A stretch of DNA of 64,000 nucleotides from Corella eumyota (Eukaryota; Chordata; Ascidiacea; Phlebobranchia; Corellidae), in contig OY720097.1 of the NCBI GenBank assembly GCA_963082875.1, forward strand, positions 2,790,001 through 2,854,000. The letters run 5' to 3'. Under the pieces are notes generated by a model, which was not told the origin of the DNA, made no database searches, and saw nothing but the letters and a program-made list of their open reading frames with translations. This document shows, one piece after another, positions 1-11,640 of this stretch; position 1 is the first letter of the stretch, and each line of letters starts with the position of its first letter. The position numbers and the translations under genes were made by a program.

Positions 1-3000
1 CTTAATATTGAAGCATATTACAATGATGAAAGCAATGTTGGAGACCTAATTAAAAGTGCAACTGAACTTAAGATTGGTTCTGCTTGTATAGCAAAATATT
101 CTGCTGACAATGGATGGTATAGAGCCAAAGTAATTAAAAAAATTGACGACGAAAATGTCAAAGTTAAGTTTGTCGATTATGGAAATACGGAAGTTATACA
201 TTTAACTAACTTGAGACATACTAACGTAGGATTTTGTTTCTTACCTGCACAAGCTGTTCAATGTTCTCTTGCCCATGTAGAAAAGGATAAAGCATCATGG
301 ACTCGAGAAGATATTAAGAAATTTAACGAAGATGTTGCAGAAAAAGAGCTGAGTGCTACTTTTGTGTCGTATGAAAATAATATTTATGATGTCATGTTAA
401 GATTGCCTGACAACACTTTGCTAAACAAGGAATATATGGAAAAGAAAACTGATGCAGAAAACATCGTCGTTAAAAAAACGGAAGGGAAAAATGCAGATAT
501 GTCTGTTATTGAAAATGTTAAAGTTTCTATTGCTGATATAACTACAGGTGAACTACATAATGCTTATATCAGTTACTCTACAAGTGCATTTGACTTTTAT
601 ATTCAATTTGAAACCAACAAACTGGACGAAATTTATGAAAATGTTGCGAAAAATGCCCTTGATAATTGTGAGAATAAAATATTTTATGAGAATGAATATT
701 GTATTGCTAAAAGCCCTGAAGATGAGGAATGGTATAGGGGACGAATTGTTAAATGTGAAGACAAAATTACAGTGTTTTTTATTGATTATGGTAACTCATG
801 TGAAGTAGAAGAAGATTGTGTTAAAACCCTGTCAAAAAATTCAGCAAATTTTGATCAACAAGCAATTCATTGTTCGCTGAAATTAGAATTTAAATCACAA
901 TCAGAAAATGCTAACCAAATATTTTCGAAATTGGATTTGGATAAAATTATTCAGGTCGAATTTCTTGAGGTTACTGATCATCTATGGACTGTGAACATTT
1001 TGTCAGATGGAAAAGATATCATGAAAGAACTTTCTACAACTAATCTAACTAGTAATGCATCTTTAAAGTGTGAGAACCAACAATCTTTGAAACCTTGTTT
1101 GGAAATTGGTGATGGGGATTCATCTGCAGTTGTATATCCTATTCCAAATGAACACATAAAACCAGGGTATGTATGCAAGGCTGTTGTTAGTTTTGCGACC
1201 AGCCTTCAAGATTTTTATGTTCAGCCTAATGATGAAAATTACAAAGAACTTCAAAGTTTACTTGAAAAAGTTGACCCAGGTTTAGATAAATATGACCCAT
1301 CGTCAAAAATGTTCTTAGCAAAAAGGTCGACACAGGACATCTGGATGAGATGTCAATTTCAAAGTTCCGATCAAAATTCAGTTATTTGTGTAGATGATGG
1401 CACAGTGTATCCAAAGGAAAATGTTAAAATTGCTAAAATGCCACATAATTTGTTTTCCCTACCATTTTCAGCAGTACATTGTCAGCTTTACCTATCTGCA
1501 GATCAAATGCTAGATATTCAGACAGATTTTGCTCAGAATATTCATGAAAAAATGGTTAATCGGACGTTTTTTGTCGAGTTTCTAAAGTGTGTTGATGTTG
1601 TCATCAATAAATGGGAAGTTAAATTATCCTCGGATTCACCTTTTTTGCCAGATTTTTTGAAAACCTGTTACAAATTTGAAGAGTCTCAAAATCTCGATGC
1701 TTCTAATTTTGTTCCCTCGATTATTATAAACGACCCAGCTGAAGTTAATGTTGGTTTAGAATTTAACAAACTCATGGAATCGATACATAAAAATGGATGT
1801 TTACTACAAAAATACTTTGAAACTTTTCGAAAAATTGTTGAAGACTATGCATCTAACATTAAGAAGATTTCTAAAAACAAAAATGAAACAAATGAAAATT
1901 TATTTTTTGCAAACCAACCAGAACACACTAAAACTATTATTGTAAAAAATGCTGAAGATCTATGTTGCCTTACTCAGGTTAATTCTATAAAGGGTGGTGA
2001 TGTTTTTGATGCCAAGGTTTTATTTGTACGTGATCCACACTGCATTTTTGTTAAACTTAACTCAACCAAAACCAAATTATCACTGAAAATCGAAGACTCG
2101 TTTACCCTTCCAACCGCTACTTTTACAAAGAATAGCCTTGTTCTTTTTAAAAATACAGATAAAACAACTTATTTATACGGGATTGCTCTAAAGCAAATTG
2201 ATGACAAATATGCTCAAATTTTCGATATTGAAAGTAGAAATATTGTTAACTTGGACATAGCAACTTTAAATGATTTACCGGATTCGGTTAAAAGCAGATC
2301 TTCTTTTATAATAAGATGCTCACTTTTTGGTATAAGTCCTGCTGGTAAGACTTGGGATCAAGGTGTTATAGATTTATTAAATCACAATATTGGAAAAGAT
2401 TGTTTGACTGTAACAACCAAGTTTATTGGATGTCTGGACTCCGAAGCTCACATCAATCATTGGTTGGTGTCACTGTATGTGGACAATCACTCCATTGCTG
2501 ACTTTTTGTTTCAAAACAATGAAAACGTGCGGACCAATGCCGAGGTCTTTGAAACAAAACAAAACATTCTAAAACGTGGTGCAGAGAGAGTACCTTTTAA
2601 AGACCTTAAGCAAAGTGTTTGTGATTTTCCTAAAGTTGGTCTGCCTATTCCTGTACATATAAGCAATCCAATATCTAGTTCAACTTCTCTGTTACAAGAT
2701 AGTGTTTTTACCCCAACTGATTATTCCATAACTCCAGGTAAGTTTAACTAAAAATAGTATTTTCGTTTTTTTTGTATATACTCTTTTTATCCTAAATGTG
2801 GGAAGATCAACTGCACGGTCTAAACATAGGGTAACAACTGTTACCCCGACCCAGTCTTGAGTTGCCTTTGGCAGTTTGGGCTATTGTATAGATTATATTT
2901 GCCCGATAATTAAACTGCTGATTAAGTATTTTATTCTATAGATTTGTAAATGTTTTTTTACAAATAGTAGATTTAAAAAATAATAAAACTTTGTGTTATA

Positions 3001-6000
3001 TTATAAGAATTTTAAAAAAGTAACAAAACAAAAGCGATTAAAATTCACTAAATTATAAGTTACTACAAGTGTCCAAACCATTTAGGTTTCATAGATAAAA
3101 CAATTGTTTATTAAAAATGTAATTTTTTTTATTATGTATATATATATTTTTTTAGAAGTTTTCGCATCACCTTTTGAAATATACAACAGCCCAATGGAAG
3201 CCCTAAAGAATGCAGAAAGGTTAGTTCAGTATATTTGCTATTAAATTATAAAATCCATTTAAAACAATTTTGTACTTTAAAAACTAAAACATATTGGCTA
3301 CAAAATTAATTTTTTTTTTTTTTTAAATTTTTCTGTAAAGACAGTAAAGAATTGACAGTTTTTTTTGTATATATCTTTATCTTCGATGTGGGAAAGTCGA
3401 ATGTACGACTTAAACATAGAGTAACATCAGTTACTCCGACCCAGTCTCGAGTTGTCTGTGGCAGTTTGGGGTTTTGTAGATTATAATTACCTGATAATTA
3501 TACTGCTGATTAAGTGCTGGCTCAGCAGGAGCTCATACCAGTTATAGTGCCTTACTCAAGGGCGCTACAGCATGAGATCAGTGGGGATTGAATCCACGAT
3601 CTCATATTTGGTTTTATCATTTAACAGAAAATTGCTTGAAATGCCTACAAATCAACTACTAAGTGAAGAGACAAAGAAAAATGTAGAAAGAATGCCAGCT
3701 TTTGTGCAGCATAGTCAAGAAGATAAATTTGAAACCGAAGCAGATGGTTTGGAATCAAATATTTCATTGCAAGAAAAAGGGTAAAACTTAAACTAAAGTA
3801 TAAAAAATCATTGTTGAAATAAATGTATATTATAGGTTATATATAAATAATTATAAATTTCTTGAATGTTTAAATCATATCTTTAGGTTTACTTTAGGTT
3901 TAATCTTGATGTGGAAACTTCTACTTCTCGACCTAACTTAAAGTAACATCAGTTACTCCCACCCAGTCTCGAGTCGCCTGTGGCAGTTTGGGATATAATA
4001 GATTATAATTGCCCCATAATTTAACTGCTGATTAAGTATTGACTCAGCAGGAATTTATATCGTTTATAGCGCCTTACTCAAGGGCTCTACAGCATGGTAG
4101 CAGTAGGAATCAAACCACCACCTCATGTAGTCCAGCAAGTGTTCTGACCACTACACTAAGCTGCTGCATAGTGCTGGTATATATTTTTTTTCTTATAAAT
4201 TATGTATTCAAAGCGAAACATCTGAAGTTTCTCCACAAAAAAGAAAATCTCCAAACCCAGTTAGAATGCCAACTTTTGTTTATCATTCTAAAGGATTAAG
4301 TCCTGAAAATAAAAGTAATTCTCAAGAACAAAACAAAAGGTAAATAACATTTTTTTTAAACTTTTTTGTTTACAAATTTTTATTTTATTAGTTTTCTAAC
4401 CACTTAGATAAAATACAGTTATTCTTAATTTTAACTTTTAGATGTAAAAATCTGCATGAACCTCTAGAAGAAGTGGAAAATTTAGAAAATGGTATACCAA
4501 TGCAATGTGTTGTTAAAATTTAAAAAAAAATGTTTTTTTAATAAATTAAATTCATTTAATATTTAACATTTTTTTGGGGTATATATATAAATTTGTATAC
4601 ATTTAAAATAAAGTTTTTTTTTATTTATTTTAGAACCAGTTTGTAGAGATATGGAACATGAATATACATCTGATAAGTTAATCAATAAGTATAAAAACTT
4701 TAAAGTGTTTATTTTTTCAAGTAAATTTTTTAATATAATGTTTTAAGAATTTAATAGCGTTTTAGTTTTATTTACACACACTTAATTTTTTTCATTTTTT
4801 GTTGCGTAAACGTTAATTTTTTTTCTTTTGTTTAAAGTAAAATGCCATCCCGAGCTTTGGAACAAGACGGATTGCCAACTTTTGTTTATCATGAAAATAA
4901 AAATCAATCTGAAGCAGCAAAAAAACGGTAAATACTATAATTGAATTATTCAATTAGGCAAACATTATATTTTCAAATTTAGTTTTACTGTGAAAAAAAA
5001 AACAATAATTAAAATTAAATCACAAAAAACTCATTTTCAACTTTAAAAATTTGTTATTATAAAAAGTGTAAAACAATGTTATTTTTTTAATTTTTATTTT
5101 TAAAACGACCCTTAGAGGTGGCTGCAACAGCAATTAATATATGCTTGTTAATTTACATGCGCACTACAAACTGCAGTTTTTTTACTTTTTATTGGACATA
5201 TATATATTTACCGACAAGTAAGCTTTGTTATATATAGATGTGTAACAGTTTTGCATATTCTATTTTCAGCAAGGATTTTGAAATATTTAACGAGAACTTA
5301 GCTGAAGAAATTTTTGATAAACCAGAAAACACAAGTGGGGAATGGAAGACAATCTCAGTTTTTATTAACAAGGTTCCAACATCCAATAAAACATCGAATG
5401 AACAAGATTTGGAAAGTGAAAAACTTGAAACAATTACTGCAGATGACAATTTATTGGAACCAGAAATCGAAGAAAATATTCCTGGTACAGACTTAAGCAC
5501 AGAAGCAATTATTTTGAACAAAAATATTAAGGATTTTTCTATTGAAGACCCAATCTTAGATTCCATTAACCTAGAGGATGATCTCACTTCTTCCAATGAT
5601 GATCTTAGCTCCTATAAATCTCTTTCTGCTGGGCTTGAACTGGATGAAGAAATTTCCAGTGAAGAGGCGGAAAATCCTGTTTTGTCTGACACAAAAGTAT
5701 GCTCGGAAAAATTAGAATCTGATGAAGATAGTAAGAATTCAATTTCAGAGGTGGATAGTTGTAAAGATCTAGCTGCAAACCTCGATCTGAATGTTGATAT
5801 AAACGAATTATTCCCTGTTGATGATGACCAGTGCTCCTTAAATAATGAACAAAATATAAGTGATACAAGCCTCTCGTGTGAAGACATTTCAGATCATATT
5901 ATTCCTGTAATAAATAATGAAGAAACTAAAGTAGATGATAATGATGATGTGAATGAGAATTCGAAAGAAGAAGACTTGCCTTTTGCACTCGATGAAAAAA

Positions 6001-6737
6001 ATCCAATTTCTAAAGAAGAGACAGAAGTAGTCGAAAATTTTGAATGCGAACAAAAAGTGGCAGATATCACAGAACACGAAAATAATAAAAATGATGATCA
6101 AGATTTCAAACAAGATCAAAATGATGCAACTCCAATTTCGGAAAGGGAAGAAAAGCCAGGTGATCCTGCAATTCAGGAAAATGTGGAAGTTGTTAAAAAT
6201 GTTGATAAAGAAAATGTTATTTCTGAAAAATGTGAGCAAGATAATGAAGAAGAAATTCAATTGGTTACAGACACAGAAATTAAAAGTGATAATCTAAATC
6301 CACTTACTGAAAACATTGGTTGTGATTTTTGCTCTACAATAATAGAAATTGTTGAAAATGGGTCTTCAAATTCTGAAAGTGATTCGGAATCTAACAAAAA
6401 ATTTGGATCTGATATTGAGGTGCAAATTTCAGAAGAAATGATTAAGAACAAAGATGAAGTATTAGCTACATTGGAAAATAATTTTCTAAGCACTAATGAT
6501 AATGAAGATATAATACTTAGTGATCAAGAAATTTGTAATTCTGATTCGGTGGAAAAAAATCCGAATTTGGAAATAGAAGAAAATTTTACAGTCCCGTTGG
6601 CTATAAATGAAGTTGAAATTCTAACTGAAGATTCAGCTACTGATACAACAACCAGTGATCATGAAACAGAGGATTGTATCACAATAGAAAATGACCATTA
6701 TACTGATGAAAGTATACAAAACAATGATATTGATTGA
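1..6737 (+). CDS. Multi-Tudor-domain protein, 3' part of gene (5' end outside window)
   Basis: Open from the first base. Exons: 1-2737, 3156-3219, 3628-3780, 4214-4339, 4442-4491, 4634-4688, 4838-4927, 5270-6737 (stop TGA 6735-6737); together 1580 codons plus stop with all phases matching. Four extended-Tudor modules lie in the first exon. Cores 1 (about nt 70-260) and 2 (about nt 676-870) have the canonical cage, W-Y-R ... F-x-D-Y-G-N; cores 3 (about nt 1270-1500) and 4 (about nt 1990-2360) have lost it. Each core is followed by the L-P-x-Q-A-x-x-C-x-L type strand of the SN-like half. Family role: scaffolds of germ granules that bind symmetrically dimethylated arginine on PIWI proteins. Small exons 3-7 encode a linker with a repeated (M/L)P(A/T)FV(Q/Y)H motif, and the last exon encodes about 488 residues very rich in D, E, N and S. 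Resembles TDRD1/TDRD6/TDRD15-type proteins; which one cannot be decided without the 5' part. Confidence 0.85.
2768..2929 (-). repeat. Main-family SINE, head missing, in a Tudor-gene intron
   Basis: TTTGTATATACTCTTTTTATCC, TAAACATAGGGTAACAACTG, CCCCGACCCAGTCTTGAG, TGGCAGTTTGGG, GATAATTAAACTGCTGATTAAG, then the copy stops before the tRNA-like head. Confidence 0.85.
3361..3611 (-). repeat. Main-family SINE, head partly missing, in a Tudor-gene intron
   Basis: TATATCTTTATCTTCGATG, AACATAGAGTAACATCAG, CTGGCTCAGCAGGAGC, CTTACTCAAGGGCGCTACAG and GGGGATTGAATCCACGATCTC, then cut. It ends only about 16 bases before the acceptor of the exon at 3628, so the host acceptor directly abuts the insertion. 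Confidence 0.88.
3898..4166 (-). repeat. Main-family SINE, near full length, in a Tudor-gene intron
   Basis: AGTAACATCAGTTACTCCC, CAGTCTCGAGTCGCCTG, GCGCCTTACTCAAGGGCTC, then the complete inverted head TCTGACCACTACACTAAGCTG. Ends about 47 bases before the exon at 4214. Confidence 0.88.
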
Positions 6738-6774
6738 CATTTGTAATACAAAACTGTTGTTTAAAAAACTTTTT

Positions 6775-6780
6775 AATAAA
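6775..6780 (+). terminator. Poly(A) signal AATAAA of the Tudor gene
   Basis: Canonical hexamer 38 bases after the stop codon at 6737, implying a very short 3' UTR. Confidence 0.6.
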
Positions 6781-6799
6781 ATGTATATATTGTATTGAG

Positions 6800-9700
6800 T
6801 AATTCTTTTGTTGTCTTTCGCATACATTGTGTAATAACCAAATTTAAAAATTATAAATTAAATGTAAAGGCTATGGGTTGTCAGCAATTTCAGAGTAACT
6901 TGATAATTTTAATTGGTATATAATTGTAAAATTCTGTATTTTGTTAGATTCTACTCAATATTAAATGCCCGTTTCATGTAGTGTTACCAATTTGATGTAA
7001 AAACTGCAATTATTACAGTGTTATGCTGATTAGTTCAGGGGTATTATGTTTTTTTGTTAATTTTTTTCCTTTTTCTTTTTAGTGTCAAATTCAGTTCATT
7101 TTAATATCAAGCTTTATTAGTTCTCGTTCTTCTTTTCAATATAACATTTTCACTTAAACAAAATAACGTTCCAATTTTTTTTCAAGAAAGTTTAGTTTTA
7201 AAGCTTTAATCAAACAAATAGGAGTCATCAAAAATAGGAAAACTAGAAGAAAAAAAACATTCGAATATATACTTGGTATAAAAAATAAAAATTATTTATT
7301 TAACATGCGAATCGTTTTTTTGGGCTGATTACAAACCAAGCTAAAAATATGGCGTAGAGAAATAGACAATAAGTTCTAATGTTACTTAGTTACGTGGTGT
7401 AAAGAGCACGTGGATTTGCTACATGATGTACGGGGTTCGATCCTTCCTGCTTGCATATTTTAGCTCCTTCAAGAAACCCGCTATAACTGATGTGAACTCG
7501 CAGAGCTAAAATCAGTTATAGCAGATTAATTATTAAGTAATATGATTAACAAAATCTGATAGTGAAAAGGGTAACGACTTCAGGCTGTAAAGTCGTATAA
7601 AGTTTTATTAATGTTATTCTGAAAAGGTATAACCGGATAAAAATTTAAAGAAAAACATGTTTTTTTGCGTGTAATTGGTTCTCTAGTAAAGGCAGTCATG
7701 TAGTAAATTACAATCGTAAATAACAAAAAGAATTCCTTACAAAAACGAAAGCAACGATTTACACCTACACACTAAATTGTTGTTTTTATCTTGCCCTAGT
7801 AGGAAGAAACCAATTTTTTTAGTTTTTTTTACATTTCCTAGAAATTATTACCTGGTTCATTCAAGCTAATAATTGTATTTTAGGCTTATTGTGCTTAGCA
7901 ACCTGCTTGGCATTTGTGCATTAAGCTTATCCAAATCACGATTACTGGTTTATCATCCTTGCAAAGTACAAAGAATATTTTTAAAATATGAGGTTTTATT
8001 GGTTTGTTTTGATGAACGTTAATCGAATTTAAGTTAAAAACTAAATATAGTTGCTCTTCAGCGGTACAACAAGTTAATTTTTGAGTTGTTTTTAAATAGT
8101 GGCTAAAATTTGCAAAATAAAAAAATTCAGTTAACTGATGGATGAAGTTAAATTCCCATAAACTTTTAAATTACGACGATCTATTACAAAACTTACTGAT
8201 GATGGAATGTCGTTAAAACAAGCCCTATTAAGACTAGTAACTCTAAAAAAAGTTTGCCGAAGAGATTTTCTGTAACGTAAACTGGCGCTGTTATCCCACA
8301 CACGTGGTAATATTGCGAAATTAAAGTTTATTTGGTTTTTAATTTAACTAACTGAAAGATTTACTTAAAATTAAAACTAACGACGAAAAAAGATTTTAAT
8401 TTTTACTCCTTATTTTATAAAAAATAGAAAAAAAAGGTTTTGCAAGCATGAATTTATAAAATTTTTACAGTGACTGGTTTTATTTTACTAAAGCTATAAA
8501 AAATGATTGTCGAATATTTAAAATAGGTTTTCTGAAATTTAAATTCCAAAGTGGCAATTGATTAATTTTGTTGACATAATTCAACAAAGCAAAAAATTGC
8601 CTATTTGTGTAAACATCTATTTTTGAAACTCAAATTATCAAAAAAAGCAAATTAAACTGATAATAATCGTATCAATTTGTATTACAATACAATAAAGTGA
8701 TATTCACAAAGTGAATTGGAAAAAAAATCGTATTTTGAATGCTTAAGCGTCCAAAGATTTTAACGACCGCAATGTTACGTTTAAAACCCTTATAGAGCCT
8801 TACTTCGCCTTAATTTGGGCCGCAATATTTACATAGTTCTTTTCGTTTTTAACGTTAAGAATATATAGGAAAAGAAACAGCCATTATCGCTTAATTATTT
8901 AACATTTAGATTTAATAAATTATGGTTTTTAAATTAAATAAAGACGAATAAAAGCCTGGGTTATTTGTTAGTTGTATGTCTATAAATGCTGCAATAACAT
9001 TTAAGTTGGTTTACCGCCCCAATAAATAAGTACATATAACAAACAAACCAAATATATTTTATTCTAAAATCTGAGCGACGATGTGTGCTTAACTTTATAT
9101 AGTACACAAACAAGCAACGAAGGTTAGAGATACGTCACGTATAGGAGACGAGCGTAGACGGGTCGCTGCAAAATGGGTTCCGGTTTAAGCTCAGGCAATT
9201 CCAATGCATTTGGATAAGTAGGAACCCAAAATTGACGTCACTGGTCGCCTGAAGTTGCCAACAAGATATAAACAAACGTTAAGATGAGAGATGAGGTCAT
9301 AAAATAATCCAAGTTGGCGAATGTTAAATGTCAGATAGAATGTAGGCTTGCGAATTTGATTAATATTGGAAACCAGTGACGGGGTATGTAGCTGTAAGCA
9401 AACAGAGCGCAGTGGAAAAATGAATGGAAATCTTTGATCTATGTCAACGGCGATTCAGGATAATATCTCAACGTCCTTGTAACTCTACAAGATCTCCAGA
9501 CGCTTGGGATAAGAAAGAGAAAAGGTTTAATTTGTGTTGGGCTAATAAACCCTGTGTGTGGTAACCGCCCTTGCTAGTTATGATGGGTTGAGTTTGTTTC
9601 TTCAATAAGAACTCGAGCAAACATTTAAAATGTCGCATTATATAGGAAATCTCTCCGATATTTACTCAGTTATCACCGAAAAAAATTGCAGCCTCGGATA

Positions 9701-11600
9701 AAATCGCCTTACAAGACTGTGTTAGGTGCAGTGCAGGTATACCCGCTTATATGTAGCGATTGCTTTTTGTTTGGTCTTAGTTTGTTTTATTTAGGAAATA
9801 ATTAACATTGTAAGTACTACAAGTGTTTTGATTTTTGATTGTTTAACAATACCCGTTTAAATATTGGTATTAACAAATCGGCCAATATTAAAAGGGCGGC
9901 GCACCTATTAGACAGCTGCGTAAATGTTACAAAAGAAAAGAGTGCTTTACGTGATTTTCTTAATGCTCTAGCTAAGCCCGGAATTCCGTTTTTTTCGTCG
10001 CGCGTTTTTTTTAATTTGATTATTCCTGGATAACTGTCAAGCTGTAGGAAATAATTAAATTTACGTGAGCGGCGTTTTTGTAGATTTTCTTTTTGAAATT
10101 TTTGCATGAATTTTTTAGTATGCAGGTTTTAAATGTAAGAAAAAGTTATTTAATGCAGTCAAAAATGCCTAAGTTTAGATCTTTGGGCTTTTTGTGTTTT
10201 AAACTATTGAAGTCGTATTTATTTAAGCATTTCTTACATAATCATTCAAGCGCCCAGAGGCTTGTTATTATTTGGTTATTCGGCAATTTGCAAACTTTCG
10301 CGTAGGTGGATTTTAAGAGAAATTTTTCAAAATTGAGCACTTGAAAAGTGAATTCAAACTTTTAACCTATAACGACCCGTAAAATAAATATCCAGAATAA
10401 CTTTGCGGTTTGTTCAATATTCCGTGAATATTCCATAAAACCTTTCAGTTCCTACTCCCTTGTTTTAAGTTCTCGCTACCCTAAAATTGCAAAACAATAT
10501 TCAAGTAAACCTTTTTTTGGGTCATTTTAAAAGCTTTTTTTAACCGAAAATTCTGGTGTTGTTTAAGTGAAATGAAGCGTATATCGGAAGTTCTATATAA
10601 CAGAGCCTTGCTTATTAACTTGCTAAACAGGCCGAGGTACAACTAGAGACAGGAGGTTACGATTTGTTAACAATACCTTAAATGCACCTGTAGAGTCTGA
10701 AGGTATAAGTGCGTTGTTATTATTATGCTTTAATAAAAGATTTTTTTTTGCTACAAATTTTAAAATCGGACAGGGTATGTAATTTAGTTGTAACCCTATC
10801 CCGTAATGTTTAAAACTTCAAAGGTACCGGTATGTAAATATAACGCTTGGTTGTGTTTGCCGGTCGATAGTACGATAGGGCGATCATTTATCGATAATAT
10901 TGTCATATTATATTTGCAAAATAAGCGCCTGTTTGTGCGTATGTAATCTGATCAACCCACTAGATTTAAGTGTGAGATTTTTGGTATTCAAAAACAGTTA
11001 TCGCTCGATTTTAATACTTTAATAATTTCTCGAAATGTCAAAGGCTTTTTGGTTGTAATTGAAGATTGTCAAGGGAAGAATTCAGTAGCTTTTGGGACTT
11101 CGTTTACTTAAACTATTTTTTTTCACACACCGCAAACTGAAATCAACTACGCTGATATTATCTGTGCCTAAATCCGCGTTTATAAGACTGGGTTTAAAAC
11201 GACTTAGCCTTTGTGTATTTTTACACGTATTAGAAAAGATTTGGTTTTTCACTTCGTGTTATAATCGCGCAAAATAAGCAATCCAGTGTTTATATAATAT
11301 AATTCCGCTATAATCGCTTTTGAATAAGCAACTGATGTTTATATTTAATTTTGCAAGCTTAGGAAACGGTAAAGTAAACTGATAAAGAAAAGAAAAGTAA
11401 AAGCCCAAGGTTGAATTTATTAAAAAGTAAAATTTTATTTATTGAAAATAAGATTTTATTTAAGTTTTGTGATTGGACTAAAAATTCAGATTTTGAAGAG
11501 TTAAATGTTTAAAATTATTAACAGATTTCGACATTCGGTTTTGGCTAAATTTGGCGCCGAATTTTTAACGAAAATTAACAAATTATATTTTCTTTCCCAC
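6800..11600. other. Intergenic region between the Tudor and collagen genes
   Basis: About 4.8 kb of AT-rich sequence without a convincing gene. Open frames here (for instance 9817-10107 minus and 9839-10033 plus) overlap each other on opposite strands and show no recognisable domain. It holds a degraded SINE (7386-7540), one TGACGTCA palindrome (9233-9240), and a block at about 9115-9560 that looks richer in G and C than its surroundings and may be regulatory or a decayed repeat. The promoter of the collagen gene must lie towards its right end but no TATA-initiator pair can be assigned. Confidence 0.5.
7386..7540 (+). repeat. Degraded tRNA-derived SINE copy
   Basis: A box-like TGGTGTAAAG and a B box match GGTTCGATCC about 40 bases later, followed by a recognisable remnant of the SINE body with a CTATAAC...GAACTC stretch. 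Heavily diverged from the better copies. Confidence 0.55.
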
Positions 11601-11640
11601 TAGTACTTCATTTTTACTAGGCAATTTTGTTAAAATAAAG
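11601..11640 (+). promoter_or_regulatory. Candidate trans-splice or 5'-UTR acceptor sites before the collagen start codon
   Basis: Two pyrimidine-rich acceptors, TTTCTTTCCCACTAG ending at 11603 and TTTTTACTAG ending at 11620, lie 20-37 bases before the ATG at 11641. They fit either a 5'-UTR intron or an outron receiving a spliced leader. Confidence 0.4.

Noticed and set aside
3572-3784. Independent start codon at 3572 for a 70-codon gene
   Set aside because: The ATG lies in a SINE; the real coding part begins at the acceptor before 3628 as an internal Tudor-gene exon.
5889-6260. Minus-strand open frame of 123 codons rich in F and I
   Set aside because: It is the antisense of the acidic GAT/GAA/AAT-rich Tudor tail and has no independent support.
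9817-10305. Open frames in the 6.8-11.6 kb intergenic region as small genes
   Set aside because: Mutually overlapping on both strands, biased amino acid content, no homology recognised.
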